NCBI GenBank assembly: GCA_026119935.1
Contig: JALRMH010000001.1
Coordinates: forward strand, 2,604,001-2,668,000
Direction: 5' to 3'
Length of the DNA: 64,000 bases
From: Endothia cerciana
Taxonomy: Eukaryota; Ascomycota; Sordariomycetes; Diaporthales; Cryphonectriaceae
Shown here: one piece after another, positions 31,769 to 45,116 of the stretch
Layout: each line of letters starts with the position of its first letter
Position numbering within the stretch: position 1 is the stretch's first letter
Notes under the pieces: generated by a model
Told to the model about the DNA's origin: nothing
The model's database searches: none
The model's input: the letters and a program-made list of their open reading frames with translations, nothing else
Position numbers and translations under genes: made by a program

Positions 31769-33693
31769 ATGGCTGACCAAGACGTCGAGAAGCAAGACCA
31801 TGCTAAGCATCGTTCGCCCGCGCCCCTAGAGCCTAGTATGGTCAAGATCCCGCCTCACATCTCCCAAGCAGACAGCTGACCATATCAACAGGCGAGCCCG
31901 TCCGCTCCACATGGTCGGATGACAGCACTACCAGGCCGACCACAGCAGAAGGTGAAGGCAGGCGGGCGCCAGAACGAGGGCGCCAGGCGGCCGACGTGCC
32001 CGGCGCAGAGAAGGTCACGGAAGATGGCAAGATCATTCACGGCTGGAACGGCCCAGACGACCCGGATAGCCCGTTCAACTGGCCTTCCTGGTACAAATGG
32101 GTGCTGACCGTGACCATTTGCTTCGTCTCGATCCTGACAGGGCTTCCGGCGGGAAGCTATGGCGCCGGGTCCTCTTATATCAGCAGCCAGTTCAATGTGC
32201 TCAGCAGCCCATTCGACAACACGATCTGGGCAACAGTCTCGTGGAACATGGGAGCCGCATTGTGGCCACTCATATTTGTTCCCCTAACAGAATCTAAGGG
32301 GAGGATGCCTGGGTATGTTTTTTTTTGCATGCCTTCGAAGCAGCTGAGAAGTGGGCGTGCAGTCACCGAGGCTGACGCTGGGCTTATAATGTCAGGTACT
32401 TTGGCGCCTATCTCATCTTCGTGGCTTTTCTGTTTGGCTCTGCTTTTGCTCAGAACTATGCCACAATCGTCGTGACCCGATTTGTACGTGGCTAGCATGT
32501 CGTCCACCGATTCTCGCTGTTGCTGCTGACTTCAATCCACATCCCAGTTTGGCGGTGGTGCCTCATCAGTCAGTATCAACATCGTGGGCGGTAGCATCGC
32601 AGACGTGTGGAAAGGCGACAGAGCCCGTTCGCTGCCGATGTCCCTGTTCGGCTTCACATCCGTCGCAGGCATCGCGTTGGGGCCGTTCCTCGGCAGTGTC
32701 ATCGTCCAGACCAACAAGACCGATCCATGGCGTTGGATCTTCTACATCCAGATCATCTACAACGCCGGCCTGATCCCGATCTTCTGGTTCATCCTGCGCG
32801 AGACTCGAGGCGACGTGATCCTCGCCCGCCGTGCGAAGAAGTTGCGCAAGCAGACCGGGAAGCCCATCTACGCCGAGAGCGAGCTCGACCGGACATTGAC
32901 GCTGACGCTGCTCAAGATGTCGTTCTCCAGGCCCTCGAAGATGCTCGTGACCGAGCCCGTGGTCATATTCTTCACACTCTGGGTGTCGTTCGCCTGGGGC
33001 GTGCTGTACCTGTTCTTCAGTTCCGTCGTGCAGACGTTCGAAGACGCGTACGGCTTCGACACGCTGCAGACCGGCCTGATCCAGCTCGCCATCAGCGTCG
33101 GTGCTGTCATCGCAACAGTCATCAACCCGGCTCAGGACTGGGCCTACCTCCGGTCCGCGCGCCGCAACAAGGAGAGGCCGGGAAAGCCCATACCCGAGGC
33201 CAGGCTGTACTTCTCCGTCCCGGGCTCGCTGCTGTTCGCGGCCGGCCTGTTCTGGTACGGTTGGACGTGCCGCGCCGGCATCCACTGGATCGTGCCGACA
33301 TGTGGCATAGCCTGTGTGGGTGTGGGCATCTACAGCATCTACCTGGGCGTCGTCAACTACCTGACGGATGCGTACGAGAAATACGCCGCATCCGCCCTCT
33401 CCGCTGCGAGCCTGGGGAGGAACAGCTTCGGGGCTTTCCTGCCCCTGGCGTCGCAGCCGCTGTTCAGCAATCTCGGGTTTGGGTGGGCGGGCTCGCTGCT
33501 GGGCTTCATCGGGGTCGCCATGAGTGTCATCCCCGTCGTCCTGCTGTTCAAGGGGCCCGCGATCAGGGCGGGCAGTCCGTTCATGGGCGAGTCGAGCTAT
33601 GATGAGGAGGGGAGGAGTGCTCGGAGGTCGAGCTACAACTCGCATCTGCCTTCAACAGTGAACAGACGCTCGTCCTCCATGCGGCGTTCCTGA
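31769..33693 (+). CDS. MFS exporter, DHA1 (drug:H+ antiporter) type
   Basis: Proton-coupled transporter of the plasma membrane with about 12 predicted membrane segments. Exon model: 31769-31835, 31892-32312, 32396-32483, 32548-33693; introns are 56, 83 and 64 nt, and the joined frame gives 573 aa. After a charged cytosolic N-terminus comes the motif GWNGPDDPDSPFNWP, typical of fungal DHA1 carriers. TM1 follows (WVLTVTICFVSILTGLP). GYFGAYLIFVAFLFGSAF and RFFGGGASSVSINIVGGSIAD lie in the first half, and RSLPMSLFGFTSVAGIALGP carries the antiporter-type motif. The central loop runs WFILRETRGDVILARRAKKL. The C-terminal tail is Ser-rich. The substrate is unknown; this class exports toxins, azoles, polyamines or secondary metabolites. 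No biosynthetic cluster is visible beside it. Confidence 0.9.
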
Positions 33694-34667
33694 GATCCGA
33701 GGTCTAGGGTACGCCCTCTGCCTGATTTCTGGCTCAGTCTCGAAAGCCACCTACGTATCCAGGAGGGATGGGAGTCCCTGGACAACCTCTGCAAGGCCAT
33801 CAGCAGCAATACACCAGCAGTAGTAAGAGCATCCGTGCGCTCAAGCGCTTGGGTTTCTAGGCTAGTTCTACAGGCAGGAGTACAACACCTTTGGGCAGAT
33901 ACATGTCACGTGGAAATCATCCAGGGGAAGGACACCGGGTTTTCTGTAACTGTGATACTGTAATCGTGACATCTCTGAGGGCACAAGGAACTGTATAATT
34001 CGTGCTCCCGCTTCTGCACATCGCTACAAGGCTGACCATTGAGACGTTCTGATGTCCATGCTACACGCAGCGAGGCTGCTTTCTACATAGCCCACTCCGG
34101 ACAGCTGGACCGTCTTGTCAACTTCCCAAGACCGTGGGGAGGGGGGTGCACGCTCAAGGTGAACGACCACCCACACACACCGAAGGTGAAGAGCCTCCCT
34201 GCGACCCCCACCCCGAACGCATCCCGCGGACCACGGCCGGCCCCAAGACCTGCGCAGAGTGGACCCCCAACCGGCCCTCTTGAGCGGAATGCCGGTCGAA
34301 TGCGATGCAGCAAGGCCAGCCCGGCCTGCGCGCTTGGTACTATGGTGGGAGCGGACCACAAAGATGGTTCGACCGAGAGGGGAGTGTACCTCAGAGTACC
34401 TACAATACCTGATCTGCCTCCTCCGACACGACAGTCGGTGATCAAATGCCAGTTTCGTCCGGCCGGAAGACTTTTGCTGGAGATTGCTGTGATGGAAACC
34501 TCCGACTCCCCGACGTCCGGCAGCCAAGGGGGCTATCGCTGGTGCCGCCAAGTGTTGGGATGGCCCTGAGGGGAAGTGTGCGCCGGCGTCTCGAGAATCT
34601 CTGACGTCGGGCGAGAGCTCGATCTTGATCGTCAGATCGTCAGATCGGTAGCGGGGATTCTCGGGAT

Positions 34668-34675
34668 TTCTAGAA
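34668..34675. promoter_or_regulatory. TTCTAGAA palindrome (HSE-like unit)
   Basis: Single perfect heat-shock-element-type dyad TTCTAGAA in the 4.3-kb spacer; function unproven. Confidence 0.25.
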
Positions 34676-35401
34676 GCTCTGGCTCCAGGGCCTGGGCCGG
34701 ACTCTAGCTGCCACATCTCGATGCTGACCTAGGGGCACGCTGCCGGGTGAGCACTCAGGTCGGGCGTCACCCTCTATCATGCCTCCGGCGCTCCTACGTG
34801 ATATGATTGGACCAGCCAGGCCCCCCCTCTGCCAGGTGGGAAGACTGTTCAATGCCGTCGTGAGCCCGTTCCACGCGTGGAGGACGAGTCGTTGAGAACC
34901 GGACCTGACGGTCCCCCAACCAGCCACAGCACTCAGCAGCCAACGGACGGAGGCCGGAGGACGAATCTCGCGACAGTACGTGTGCTGTGGCACCACCACA
35001 GACGGTCCTTGCTCGCTAGCCCATTCTCCCAACGGCCTTGAAGCCATCCGCACCTTCATACTCACATGCGCATGTGCATGCGTCGACGTCGGTCGGCCAG
35101 TCCCCGCTTCCACCACCCCCCCCCTCCTCCCCACTGCCATGGTTGCGCTCGCCCTCCCTCCTCCCTCCCTCCGTCCCTCCCTGCCCTCATCTCTGCCGCT
35201 TCTAGAGTGCCTCAGCAAGGCCTTCTCCTGCATACGACACACATCACGAACCTCCACCCGAGGCTACAGAAGCGTGATAGAAGCCGCGAGGACGCATATC
35301 TCAGGGCGGCCGGGGCGCAGGATAGGAGGGGGGCCTTTCCGGCCTAGGAAGCTGTGCGTGTCGCAGGTGGTGGGCCCCGTCGTCCCGCCACCGAGGGGCC
35401 C

Positions 35402-35420
35402 TTCCAGAAGCCTTCTAGAA
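35402..35420. promoter_or_regulatory. Tandem TTCnnGAA dyads (HSE-like)
   Basis: TTCCAGAA (35402-35409) and TTCTAGAA (35413-35420) lie 11 bp apart. Each is a perfect TTCnnGAA unit, the core pattern recognised by heat-shock factor. A third copy, TTCTAGAA, is at 35599-35606. No protein gene starts nearby, so a regulatory role is speculative. Confidence 0.3.
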
Positions 35421-35598
35421 GCGTGATGACGCCGGCAGACGGGAGGACGGTGCAGCGTAGCACCGATAGGGTGTCACGTTTGCCCTGCGCTGCCTGCGCG
35501 GGGGGGGGGTGTCAAGGTGCGGTTGGGGGGGGGGATGGAGGGAGGGGAGGAGGAGCGGGTCAGCGAGGTATCTACCTTTTGTCCCCATCTCATCACCC

Positions 35599-35606
35599 TT
35601 CTAGAA
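35599..35606. promoter_or_regulatory. TTCTAGAA palindrome (HSE-like unit)
   Basis: Third TTCnnGAA dyad within about 200 bp of the tandem pair. Confidence 0.25.
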
Positions 35607-37142
35607 GCCCCCGAGCTGCGGCTGTGGTTGGCCAGATGGTAAGGCGGTTGCAGGTGTGGAGCGACGGGTGTCAGCTTCTGTCCCGTACCGCCGTTGAAGG
35701 TGAGGTGATATGCAGTCCTGTGGCGCAGATGTACACACACATACATAGATACCCACAGACGATGCAGAATACGTACTATGGGGTAGTAGGGTGTGAAAAT
35801 GCAGGCGCAGGTACTACTAGCCTATGCAGAGTGCGCGAGATGACGAAGGGAGGTGGTCCCGGTGCATCGCGGTGGTGGTGGTGGTGTGGAACCTCCCCTC
35901 ATCCTCTTTGCCCTCGCTGCCCTGCGCGCGCATGAGGGCGCCCCGTCGCGGCGTGTTAGGCCGGCGACTGGGTAACGCGGCCCCTCAACACGCGGCGTAC
36001 ATGCCTAGTTCCTGCTTTTGTTCGCGCGTGCATGGCGCATGAGTCGTCCTGCATCACGACGTTGGGGGGCCCTGCTGCAGATGGCTACTGCTGCTGCTTG
36101 CTGCTGCTGCTGCTTGCTGCTGTGTGTCGTCTTGTGAGTGGGGCGGGAATCCACGGCAAACAAGGACGGGGTATTACCACGGCGCAGAGCCAAACCCCAA
36201 CCCCCCTCCCCGCCGTCTCGCCCGCTGACCTGCAGTGGGTTGCCTTGGCTTTGCAGCTTGCTGCGGTGTCAGAAAGGGTGTCACTGCAGATTTGCGTCGC
36301 TGCATGTCTGAGGAATCATATACCGGGGGGAGGGGGAGCACTAGGCCCCCCACGCAGACGCGAACCCCCCTTCCCCTTGGTGCTCTGCTCCGCAGGTATC
36401 GTCCGGTCTCCGTGAGGGTGCAGTGAGGGAGAGGAGGAGGTCTCGACGGCGGGTGGACAGGTGGGCGAAGGAGGGGAGGGGAGGTGGGCTTCGGCCGAAT
36501 CATTCTCTTTATACCTATCCTCAAGACCTGTTCTTCAGCTGTACGCCTACCCATGTACTATGGTAGCGAGAGGCGACCCAGGTCTTTGACTAATCGATAT
36601 AGTATGATCGAGACAGCGTCGGCCGACGCTATCAGAGGGAGAGGAGGACGAGTCCGGCCATCAGGTCCGAGAGGAGATCCGGTGCCGAGGCCACAGGAAC
36701 CTGGAAGTGGTCCCACCAGCCCATCTGTGATCTACGATGCAGGAAGCCGGGGGAGGAGAGGTACGACAACCCAACCCCCCATCACACCGGCGAATATCCC
36801 ATCTGCCATCGTATGCAATATAGCCAGGGGGCTATATTGATGTAGGGTTCTGGGGGGAGAAGGGCGCCCCGGGGTGTACGGTAGCACTGCGGTAGACGTG
36901 ACGGCTGGGAGCCAGACAGCTGTGCACTCGAGGCCGGGAAGACATCCCGTTCTGATACCTCGTTACCGCTGTTGGGCAGGTAATGTGTGAAGAGGCGCCC
37001 CCTAATCATGGACGGATATGGAAGTGAGGCCAGCATAGCATGAACTTGGCTTTCCTTTGGGGATATTGTCGCCGATGTTCGTCATCTCGTCTCCTGAGGG
37101 GAGAGTTACACATTGGCGGCGACATAGGCCAACACAGAAAGG

Positions 37143-37149
37143 CGCACGC

Positions 37150-37186
<37 letters not shown>

Positions 37187-37196
37187 CACACACACA
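37143..37196 (+). repeat. (CGCA)n/(CA)n microsatellite
   Basis: About nine GCAC tetranucleotides run into CA dinucleotides. Open frames across it give poly Cys-Val-Arg-Ala or His-Ala-Arg-Thr and are spurious. Confidence 0.95.
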
Positions 37197-38014
37197 ACCA
37201 CACCCACCCACACCCGCGGCGGCCGCAGTAGTAGTAATACTATAGCGCACTTGGCACAGGTTGTTCCACCCTTTGCTAGTGCCACATACATGGGGACTCC
37301 CCATCCATGCCCTATATCAAGGCCAATCTTGAACCCGCATCGAATGCATAACAGAGGCTCGCTATTGAGTGCAGAGATATCGGCTTCGGTCACCGAGTGC
37401 GACTGGGGAGGACTCTTTCTCCTCGGCTCCTGATGACCACTCGTCCGTTCCGCCCGGTCCCGGTTCTGGGATCTGCTGGACGACTTGGGAATCGCCCAAA
37501 CTGCTGGCCCCAGGGGTATTGGGAGCCCCTAGTATGGTCAACGGCTTGTAGCGAGCGCGAAGCCGGTCTGCGGTTCGATGGATGAGGCTCAGAGTTGCTC
37601 GTTATGCCTTGCACGGCCCCTGTCTCGTTCGAGAGATACAGGGCGGCTCCCGGCATGCCAAATGCTCTGGCGTCACTCCTGGTCCTGGGACTCAAGGGCT
37701 GTTTGGTATCTCGTCTCGATTTACCCACTACCTGTATAGATACAGTTTATCGACAGAAACAAAAGAAAGCTATGTCCATGATGCGAAAAAATGGCACAAG
37801 AAACCGTCCTCAGCCCGGGTAATCATACATCGACGTCAGACGTAAAAGCCGTAGATCTCGTTTCCATCAGAAATGCCGTCCACACCCATAGTCGTTTTGA
37901 TATGTCATCCCAAGCCACCAAATAGACATTGAACCATGAAGCCCCAGGTTCTGCCGTAGCCGTGATCGTAAAGTATGTCGTCGTTGCTGGAAACGGGGAG
38001 AGACTTGAGGGGTC

Positions 38015-40667
38015 TCAGAACATGATCCACTCGACCTCGACCCCAGGCCCACCGATGCACCTCGTCCAGCTGAAAGGCGCCCGCCTGACCAGGCTGCCCA
38101 GCTTGCTCTCCTGTTGCCCATCCCTGCCCTCACCCGCCCAGATCCTCTCGAGCACGTCCAGAGCGGAGAGGTTGTTCATGTAGCCCGACCGGGCCATGAT
38201 CTCTCGGCACTTAGATCGCACCATACCCTGCTGCATCTCGTTGACACACTCGGAGCCCGCCACGAACAGGGGCCAGAGCAGGAACTTCTCGGCGGACGAG
38301 CCCGCCTCGAGGCTCGTTGCGTAGTATACGACCTGGCTGACGAGGTTGCGGAAGTTGTTGTGCGCGCTGGACACATTGGGGCTGGCCAGCCGCTCCGTGT
38401 ACAGGAGCGCCGCGTAGCGGAAGGCCTCCGACAGCGAGCCCAGGTCGCGCACCTGTGCGGGCGTGGCTGTCAGCCCGGCGGGGAGGGAGGCGAGCACGCG
38501 CTGCGCGTCGAATTCCCACGACTGTAGGGCGATGCGTGCGTCCTTCCACTCACGCCAGAACGTCGAGCGGTGGTCTTCGTAGGCGGAGGAGGGAGAGGTC
38601 ATGGGGGGAGAGAGAATGTGATCCTCCTCGAGGGGAGGCCCGAACATGTTGTCATAATGTTGCTGGGGTTTGCTGAACATGTCAGCACTGAGGTGGTGCT
38701 GATGTCCTTGTTTGTAGACGTGACCGAGAGGCAGTTCAAGAGGTGACTGGGAGCGCGATGGAACGCCGCGCGGTGGGGCGGTGGTGAGGAGGTTCTGCAC
38801 CGGTCGGTGCTGGGACAGAAGGTTGAGCCTGCCCAGCTTGACGATCGTCTTGAAGAGCTCGCGATCGCACCCGACGAGGTTCTCCGCACCAGGGGGGAGG
38901 AGCTGAGCATCCGGCATGACGCCGTAGAAAGAGCTGTTCAGCTGGGCCTCGCGGTCGTTGATGCTGGCAGAGATGGCGTCAAAGTATGTGAAGAGGGCCT
39001 CCATCCATGCGGAGTCTCTTGAAGGAGGGAAAGGGGAGGAGCGCCTCATGCCCAGGATTTTCTTAACACCAGCAAACTGGGTGTGGAACTTTGCAATGCC
39101 CGACTCCGCCATGCGGTAGTGGCACAGAAGGAGGATCGTAGCCAGAACCGCATCGCCTCGTGCCTTCGTCGGGTCGTTAAGCTGCTCGTTGAGCAGGTTG
39201 ACAGCAAGGTTGCGGTGTTGATATTCCTCCGAGAGTGTCCTGTCATCACTTTGGATATCCGCTACCTGACAAGGCGCATTGTTGACGTCCTTCTCGTCTT
39301 GACCATGAGCAAGGCTCAGCTTCCTCTTCATTCGTAGGTTGCATGCAGCGAGCGCACAGATGGCGTGCTGCAGACTCCGGCTGTTTGCGGCGAGCGTGAC
39401 GATGTGCTCCCTGAACGGATTTTGCGGCCCATCAATGAACACCATCCCAGGACACATTATGTTCTCATAATAATCCATGAAGAGTGGAATCTTCGCGATA
39501 AGATCCTGATCCACCGGGAGCACTGGTTGTTGATCCATTACCGATGACCAAGGTAGTGAGTGCTCCGGAAGACCACGAGATGAAGGCTTGTCATCTTCCG
39601 GCGAAGCCCAAAAGTGCCTATCGGAATGGGCGCTTGTGCTGTAGGCATCCAAACCAGGAGTTGCTGAACAGTTGAGGACATTATTAGTCCCGACGAGCCT
39701 AGTAGACGTATTGAGAGGTGAACAATATCTCACCAAGTGGTTCGTACTCCATCAGACGGGTGTTCAAGTGAGCTTCAAAGCCATCCATGTGAGAGTGGAT
39801 GCTTGAACTGGGCTCAGAGGGAGCGTACACCAGGCTGGGGCACGAGGTAGGCGCCCGGCCGTGGTCCATCATCATGGATGATACTGGGCTCTGGGGGACT
39901 GGCGAGTTGGCGCTGTTGTAGCTCTCAGCGTAGATATGCGTAGGGCTGGTGACGAAGGGAAGATCATCCCTCGAGAACGTGTTGCTCAGTGGTGATAGGT
40001 AATCCGCATCACTCAATGACTCGATGGACGAGGAGAGTGGCTCAGGAGGCCCGTGGACGAGTATCGGTCCCAATTTCGGGAAGCGAGACCCTTCGCCCGG
40101 CAGGCCGGTCGCGTAGGGCACGCCGTGCCAATGACTGGGAACCGCTGGCATTGGGGGAGTGGGCTCTGCGTGAGAGATCTTGGAGAGATCGAATCCATGA
40201 AACGGGGTCGCGGGCATAGAGGTGGCGTAGCGGTGCTCCACCGGCCCATCCATGTCGCTTCGAACACTCCGGGGTGATAGAGACTCTTGCTCGTGCCAGT
40301 GACCAGCGCTCGTCGCATGCCCATGCCCTGGAGTGCTAGTGATACTGGAGTTCGCCCGCGTCCTTGGAGAGCTCTTCTTGACAGGGTTGACCGGGGGAGA
40401 CTTGGCGATCGGTAGCGAGAGGCCACGAAGCTTTCCGCGGCTGGCCACACCCACTCCCCAAGTCAACTGAGTCTTATATCCGGAGCACTCGTTTCCGACT
40501 TCCAAACACTGCGAACAGTACGGCCTCCTGCGGTCACACTTCACGCCCCTCTTGGTACAGGTGAAGCAGTCATCCGCAGCGCCACCCGCCGGCGCACGTC
40601 TCCTCCGCTTGCGCACAGCAGCCGCATCAGACTTGGGGTTCGGCGGAGTTGGTAGCGGGACAGTCAT
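38015..40667 (-). CDS. Zn2Cys6 fungal transcription factor (ACR-2-like)
   Basis: Two exons, 40667-39734 and 39663-38015, separated by a 70-nt intron (GTGAG...CTGTTCAG) and joining in phase to give 860 aa. The DNA-binding domain is near the N-terminus: Cys34, 37, 44, 51, 54 and 61 in CFTCTKRGVKC and YCSQCLEVGNEC form the CX2CX6CX6CX2CX6C binuclear zinc cluster. A basic stretch RKRRRR precedes it as a likely nuclear signal. It is followed by YKTQLTWGVGVASRGKLRGL, a block I associate with acriflavine-sensitivity ACR-2-type regulators; that assignment is from memory and moderate. The middle is Ser/Pro-rich and disordered. The C-terminal half (from about residue 370, IPLFMDYYENIMCPGMVF) is a fungal-specific transcription factor domain of the type-2 helical kind. 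The start at 40667 is chosen over upstream in-frame ATGs because homology begins near there. Target genes are unknown. Confidence 0.9.
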
Positions 40668-43600
40668 TTTGGCAAGGTTGCAAAAATATAATGATTTTCG
40701 AAGGATGCAGGAAGATGGCAAGGCGGAAGGAGCTGCAGTTTCCAGGAAGGAGACTGAAAACCAGGAAGTACCGGGGACTGGATAGTGTTGGGAGGTCAAA
40801 GGGAAGGTCGCGGCGACAACGACAAAGGTTGACTGGATTGGATAAATGGGAGTTAATATGGAAGAAGTGTTGCCACGGCAGAGTTATCCAGCGATTGGAA
40901 GATGCAAGGCGACGTGGTAGGAAATGTTGAAGCGAGAGATGGGCGTGAAGACCATCAAGTAAGTAGGCGAAGTCCCCTCCAGGTAGTAATAAAGACCATA
41001 GGTCATGGAGGGGAGTTGTGTCCCCTCCACAGAGAAGCATCCATTACGGATGCCATCGGTGGGCTACATGTAGGTACATGGGTGTCCATCACTTATCAAG
41101 CAGGGGTTCAGCTGCGCGAGGTACAAAGTGGAGGCAAAGTGCTACGAGACCCGAGGTGTGTGTGGGTTGCGGGCCAAGGATGCTGATGATGGAGGGCGGC
41201 CGGGAGCCCTGGCCATCGAGACTGTCTTCACACTTTGGGGTGGACACTCGAGGATGGGGACTTGTACCGCCCAGGGCCGCTCAAGAAACCCGTGTCGGAT
41301 AACGCAGAGCTCGCTAGCTAAGATCATAGCCGGCCCATCATTATCTTGAGTGAATGTTAGCGTTCCATTCTTGATATAAGAAACGGAGCGCAGGCCGAGA
41401 GGCGAGCACCCCCGCGGGACACGAAGGCACAGGGACTGAACGCACCGCACTGGCTGATGAGAACCTCGGCTGCGCTCAAAACACGTTTATGACCAGAGGT
41501 TGAACCCAGATTGTGTCCCAACGAGTGGTAAGAGAAGGCAGAGAGGCCAGCGGGAGGCTACCGCTCTGGGGAGTAGAAGTGTCATTGTGTGTCGAGGTGA
41601 ACAGAGTGGAGGGCAACAACGTCTTGACCCCTCGAGCAGTGGCAGAGAGAGGCAGACCCAGGACCGCAAGGATGCCTGCCCTGCACGCCGCAGCCTGCAG
41701 GCAAGGAGCTGTCGAGGTCACGGAGTACAAGAATACCTTTTGCGAGTGGGGTGTCGGATTTTAGGTTAGTGGATCACGGTGGTCCTCTGGTGAGAGCAGG
41801 GGATCAACGGCCGCGGCGCCGCTGGAGTCCACCAGCAGCACCTGCATCGATCTCTGGTTCCTCCACTCGCACGAATGAGCGCGACCGAACAGCCTTTTGA
41901 CTTGCAGGAGGGGAACGGAGGGGCGGATGATCCCTGCGGCCAGGGGATAGAGAGCCCACCGACATTGGCGCGGAAGGATGAGGATGGCAGACGCTGATTG
42001 GGGGATTGCCGGCAGCTCCAGACAGACGCTTGAAGTTCGGACGAAGCAGTGCTGGAGCACGTCGAAAAGCGGGGGGTACAGCACGCCCGCCGACTGGTGA
42101 GACCAGAGATGAGATGACAGGAACGAAGACGCTCAGGCACTCGCACACAGCTGTCACCGATCCCAGAAGCTGGGATGCTTGTCGCAGAAGGAAATTTGGT
42201 TCGCGCTCGCTCTGGTCAACCGCATCCACTGATATGAGTCAGGTAGACAATGAACTGATCTTAAGCTTCCCGCATAGGGCCTACAACGGCGCGGTAGAAG
42301 CCTCGGGAGGAATGAAGACGCGCGCTGGCCCATATGAGCCAAGGGCGGGAACCAGCCGCCATACCTGTAAGGCTAGGGTCACTACCTGCGACCTGGGATT
42401 AGATACACCTGCCAGTCGTTCAGGCCGGAGGCCTAGTCCACATGCGTAAGTGACTCGAATCTCTTCCAGGGATTTCGTATGATGTTGGCTGAGAGGCTCT
42501 ACCAGCTGCAGCGCCTGATGCCTGTGAGTGTGAGGCCTGAATAGGTTCTGATGGGATGTCCACGGGAAAATGAGTACAATATTGGTATGATGTATCCCGG
42601 GTTCGAAGCCAGGACTCTCCGTGCAAATAACTACAGTGCTGAGAGAGCGTCAGCTTTCTCATTGGTCGACAATGCCGTCTTGCACCGATTTTGTCGTCAT
42701 CGCCGGGTCCAATTCAGATTTAGCCGCTATCGTTTTCATGGGTGTCTTGTACCAGCATGTCCCCTTTGTATTGGCATAAGTTCCATGGCCGTGAAGCTTA
42801 TCTCGTCCGACGACTTGGCCCGCGCCCCGTAGCGTTCGGTCTGGTGCATGGGTGGGCGGCGGTAGGTCAAGTTCTCCTGAACATCTACAGGGGTGGGGCC
42901 GGCGAGATTTCAATGCGCTGATAGCATTGATACCTTCGGATGTCCGTCAAACAAGAGATACCGGTTGGCACGGAATGGCTGTTCTGTGTCTGATGTCGCC
43001 GTGAGGACATTGTTCGAAGATTTTTTGTCTTGACCTTACTTCAAAGTTGTAGGCGGGTCTTTTCCTCTTAGGCAACCGGGTTGGGGGGGGGGGGCTAAGA
43101 GTGAACTAACATTCGTCCGTGACCTAGCGTTGCCGTCATCATGTATCTTGAAGCTGCGAAAGATGGTGGCAGATCTTGCCGACAGATGACCCGCGCATGA
43201 TGCCTTCTCGAGTGGGGTGGCATCGTGTCTGGTGGCTTCTGGTGGTGGAGGATTCTGAAACCCGACAGAGGAGTGTCCAAAGGGACGACCAGACATGACG
43301 TCTTCCTGAGCTGCAGCGAGGCCCTTCGAATGTCGAGCTGACGAGCCGCTTTACCATGTACCAATCCTTGGGCCTAGATTGACCAAGCTCGAGGCAACAT
43401 GAACGCATCGGGCTGCCAAGCTTGGACCTGCCTGGATGTTCAGTCCTCTTGGACGAGACCGCGCGTATTGCAAAACACTGTGGCCTCCGAGACCCCGACA
43501 GCACCACGGCCGTGAGGTGTAAAATGAAAGGACTCGTGTAATGGTGATTGTCCGTGCCCTCCTAGTGCTCGATCACTCTTTGGGTCTCGGTGAAGCTTCA

Positions 43601-45066
43601 ACGCGCCGCCGCGTGCGCGGATTGGCTGAGAGTAGGTAAGAGATGGGGTACGGTAAAGACCTTCGATCGGGCTTCGAATGCTTCCATGACCGTTGCCGCA
43701 GCGCGCCGGCTTGGCAAGACAAGCCACCCGCGGCACGGGACCTTTGGGGGAGCCGACCCCCATCTGCGCCCCTCCTTCCACCTAGGCTGCTAAGCCTGAA
43801 GGGGGCCACAGGGCCGACGCTGCTGCACCAGCAAGCGTCTGGCGGCTGGACAGGCTCCGTGGGATGCTGCGTCTGGCAGGGCAGTGCCCTGTTTGGCCTG
43901 CGGTCCTTCAGAGACAACTCTTCACGACGTCGGTGACTTGTGACGAGGGAGAATGCGGGGGTTGATGGGGATGTGACGAGTTCCAGAATGGTAGGTTAGG
44001 CGGGCCGGAAGCAAGCGAGGAAGCCGGGTCGATCATACTGTCAAGCTTGCGGCCCAATTATCCTCCCACCCTGCTCCGTAACCCAACGCTGTGTTGGATT
44101 GCACAATTCCTACGAACCCTTTGCACACGGGCGCTGGCATGAAAGAAAGTTTGAGCTTCTGCAGAGCCTCTCAGCTCACAGCCTGACAGCCTGGCCTGCA
44201 GTGTGACCAAGTTCCTGGCTGCCTGTAGGCGCGGAACCACGTCAGCCACCGGCATTTGAAAACCCCTGGCCCGGGCTTCGTGAAGGCTGAGGCCTGATTC
44301 AGGGTGGTCTTTCTGATCAGCGCACCTTGGGGATGTCTCGGTGGCTCCTGGGCATGGTGCCCTGAGGCGTCACTGGCATATTCCGAGCGGAGGCAGTGCT
44401 TGACCGACGATCTGTCGGGTGGTGTGGTGTGCTATGATCTTGATACGTGCCGACCCAACGAGATGTAATTTCCGTGATTGTCCGTGGTTGCGTCTGGGTC
44501 CCGTATGAACCCCTGGATGATCCTAAATCTGGGGAGGCGCATGAGCCGCCGCCCGTGATCGACCTCGGCCTCCAGCAGATACCACAGCACGTACTTCTTC
44601 AGTCCTTTCGTCCTGTGCATGGAAGTGGTTGCTGAACCAGACGAGGGTCGCCGCGGGTGAGACTGTGCTTCGGCCCCGAGGTGAGCGTCTCTTGACGTCT
44701 GGGCTGGCTCGATGGAGGGACAGCAAGTCGACAGGGACGATGAGGCCGGGCTGCAGGACCCTTGGACCAGCGAGTGTCAGGGTGCGAAATCAAGGCGAGG
44801 AGGGTGGGCGGGCCGCTGCGATGCTGCGACCTGACGTTGTGGATGTCCTGAAGTGACCCTGGCGATTCGTAAATCTGGAATCCAAGTCTTGGCTGCGCCT
44901 CTTTCAACTCGTCCTGTCCCACGGCAGAGACAAACTGCCAAGTTCCATATGCAGAGAGGGCCTAAATCCCTAGGGCCAACGGTCAAGGGTGGGATTTTGC
45001 AGGGACGTCCAGGCGCCACCTGCACCAATCTTAGATCCGATGCCGTCAAACACCCCGCTAGACCCT

Positions 45067-45116
45067 CCCCTAGGCCCTTCCCTAGGCCCTTCCCTGGGCC
45101 CTCCTCTAGGCCCTGA
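45067..45116 (+). repeat. Minisatellite of CCCTAGGCCCTTC type
   Basis: About four imperfect tandem copies of a 13-mer. It is immediately followed by a C-run (45119-45128). Confidence 0.8.

Larger units (their letters stand above)
33694..38014. other. Intergenic, 4.3 kb between convergent genes
   Basis: Both flanking genes end here, so no protein-gene promoter is required. No coding gene is recognised: the open frames are low-complexity. The region has C/G homopolymers (near 35110, 35500 and 35525), a CT/CCCTCC-rich stretch (35140-35210), a CTG/TGC-rich stretch (36080-36120), TTCnnGAA palindromes and a (CGCA)n array. Confidence 0.55.

Noticed and set aside
32566..33645. Long minus-strand open frame (359 codons) over the MFS gene
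   Set aside because: Antisense shadow of the last MFS exon; low-complexity charged translation.
36032..36415. Open frame with poly-Leu/Cys run in the 4.3-kb spacer
   Set aside because: The run comes from a CTG/TGC simple-sequence stretch; no homology or gene structure around it.
42553..42625. Possible tRNA T-arm (GGGTTCGAAGCC)
   Set aside because: Acceptor and D-arm partners cannot be paired on either strand.
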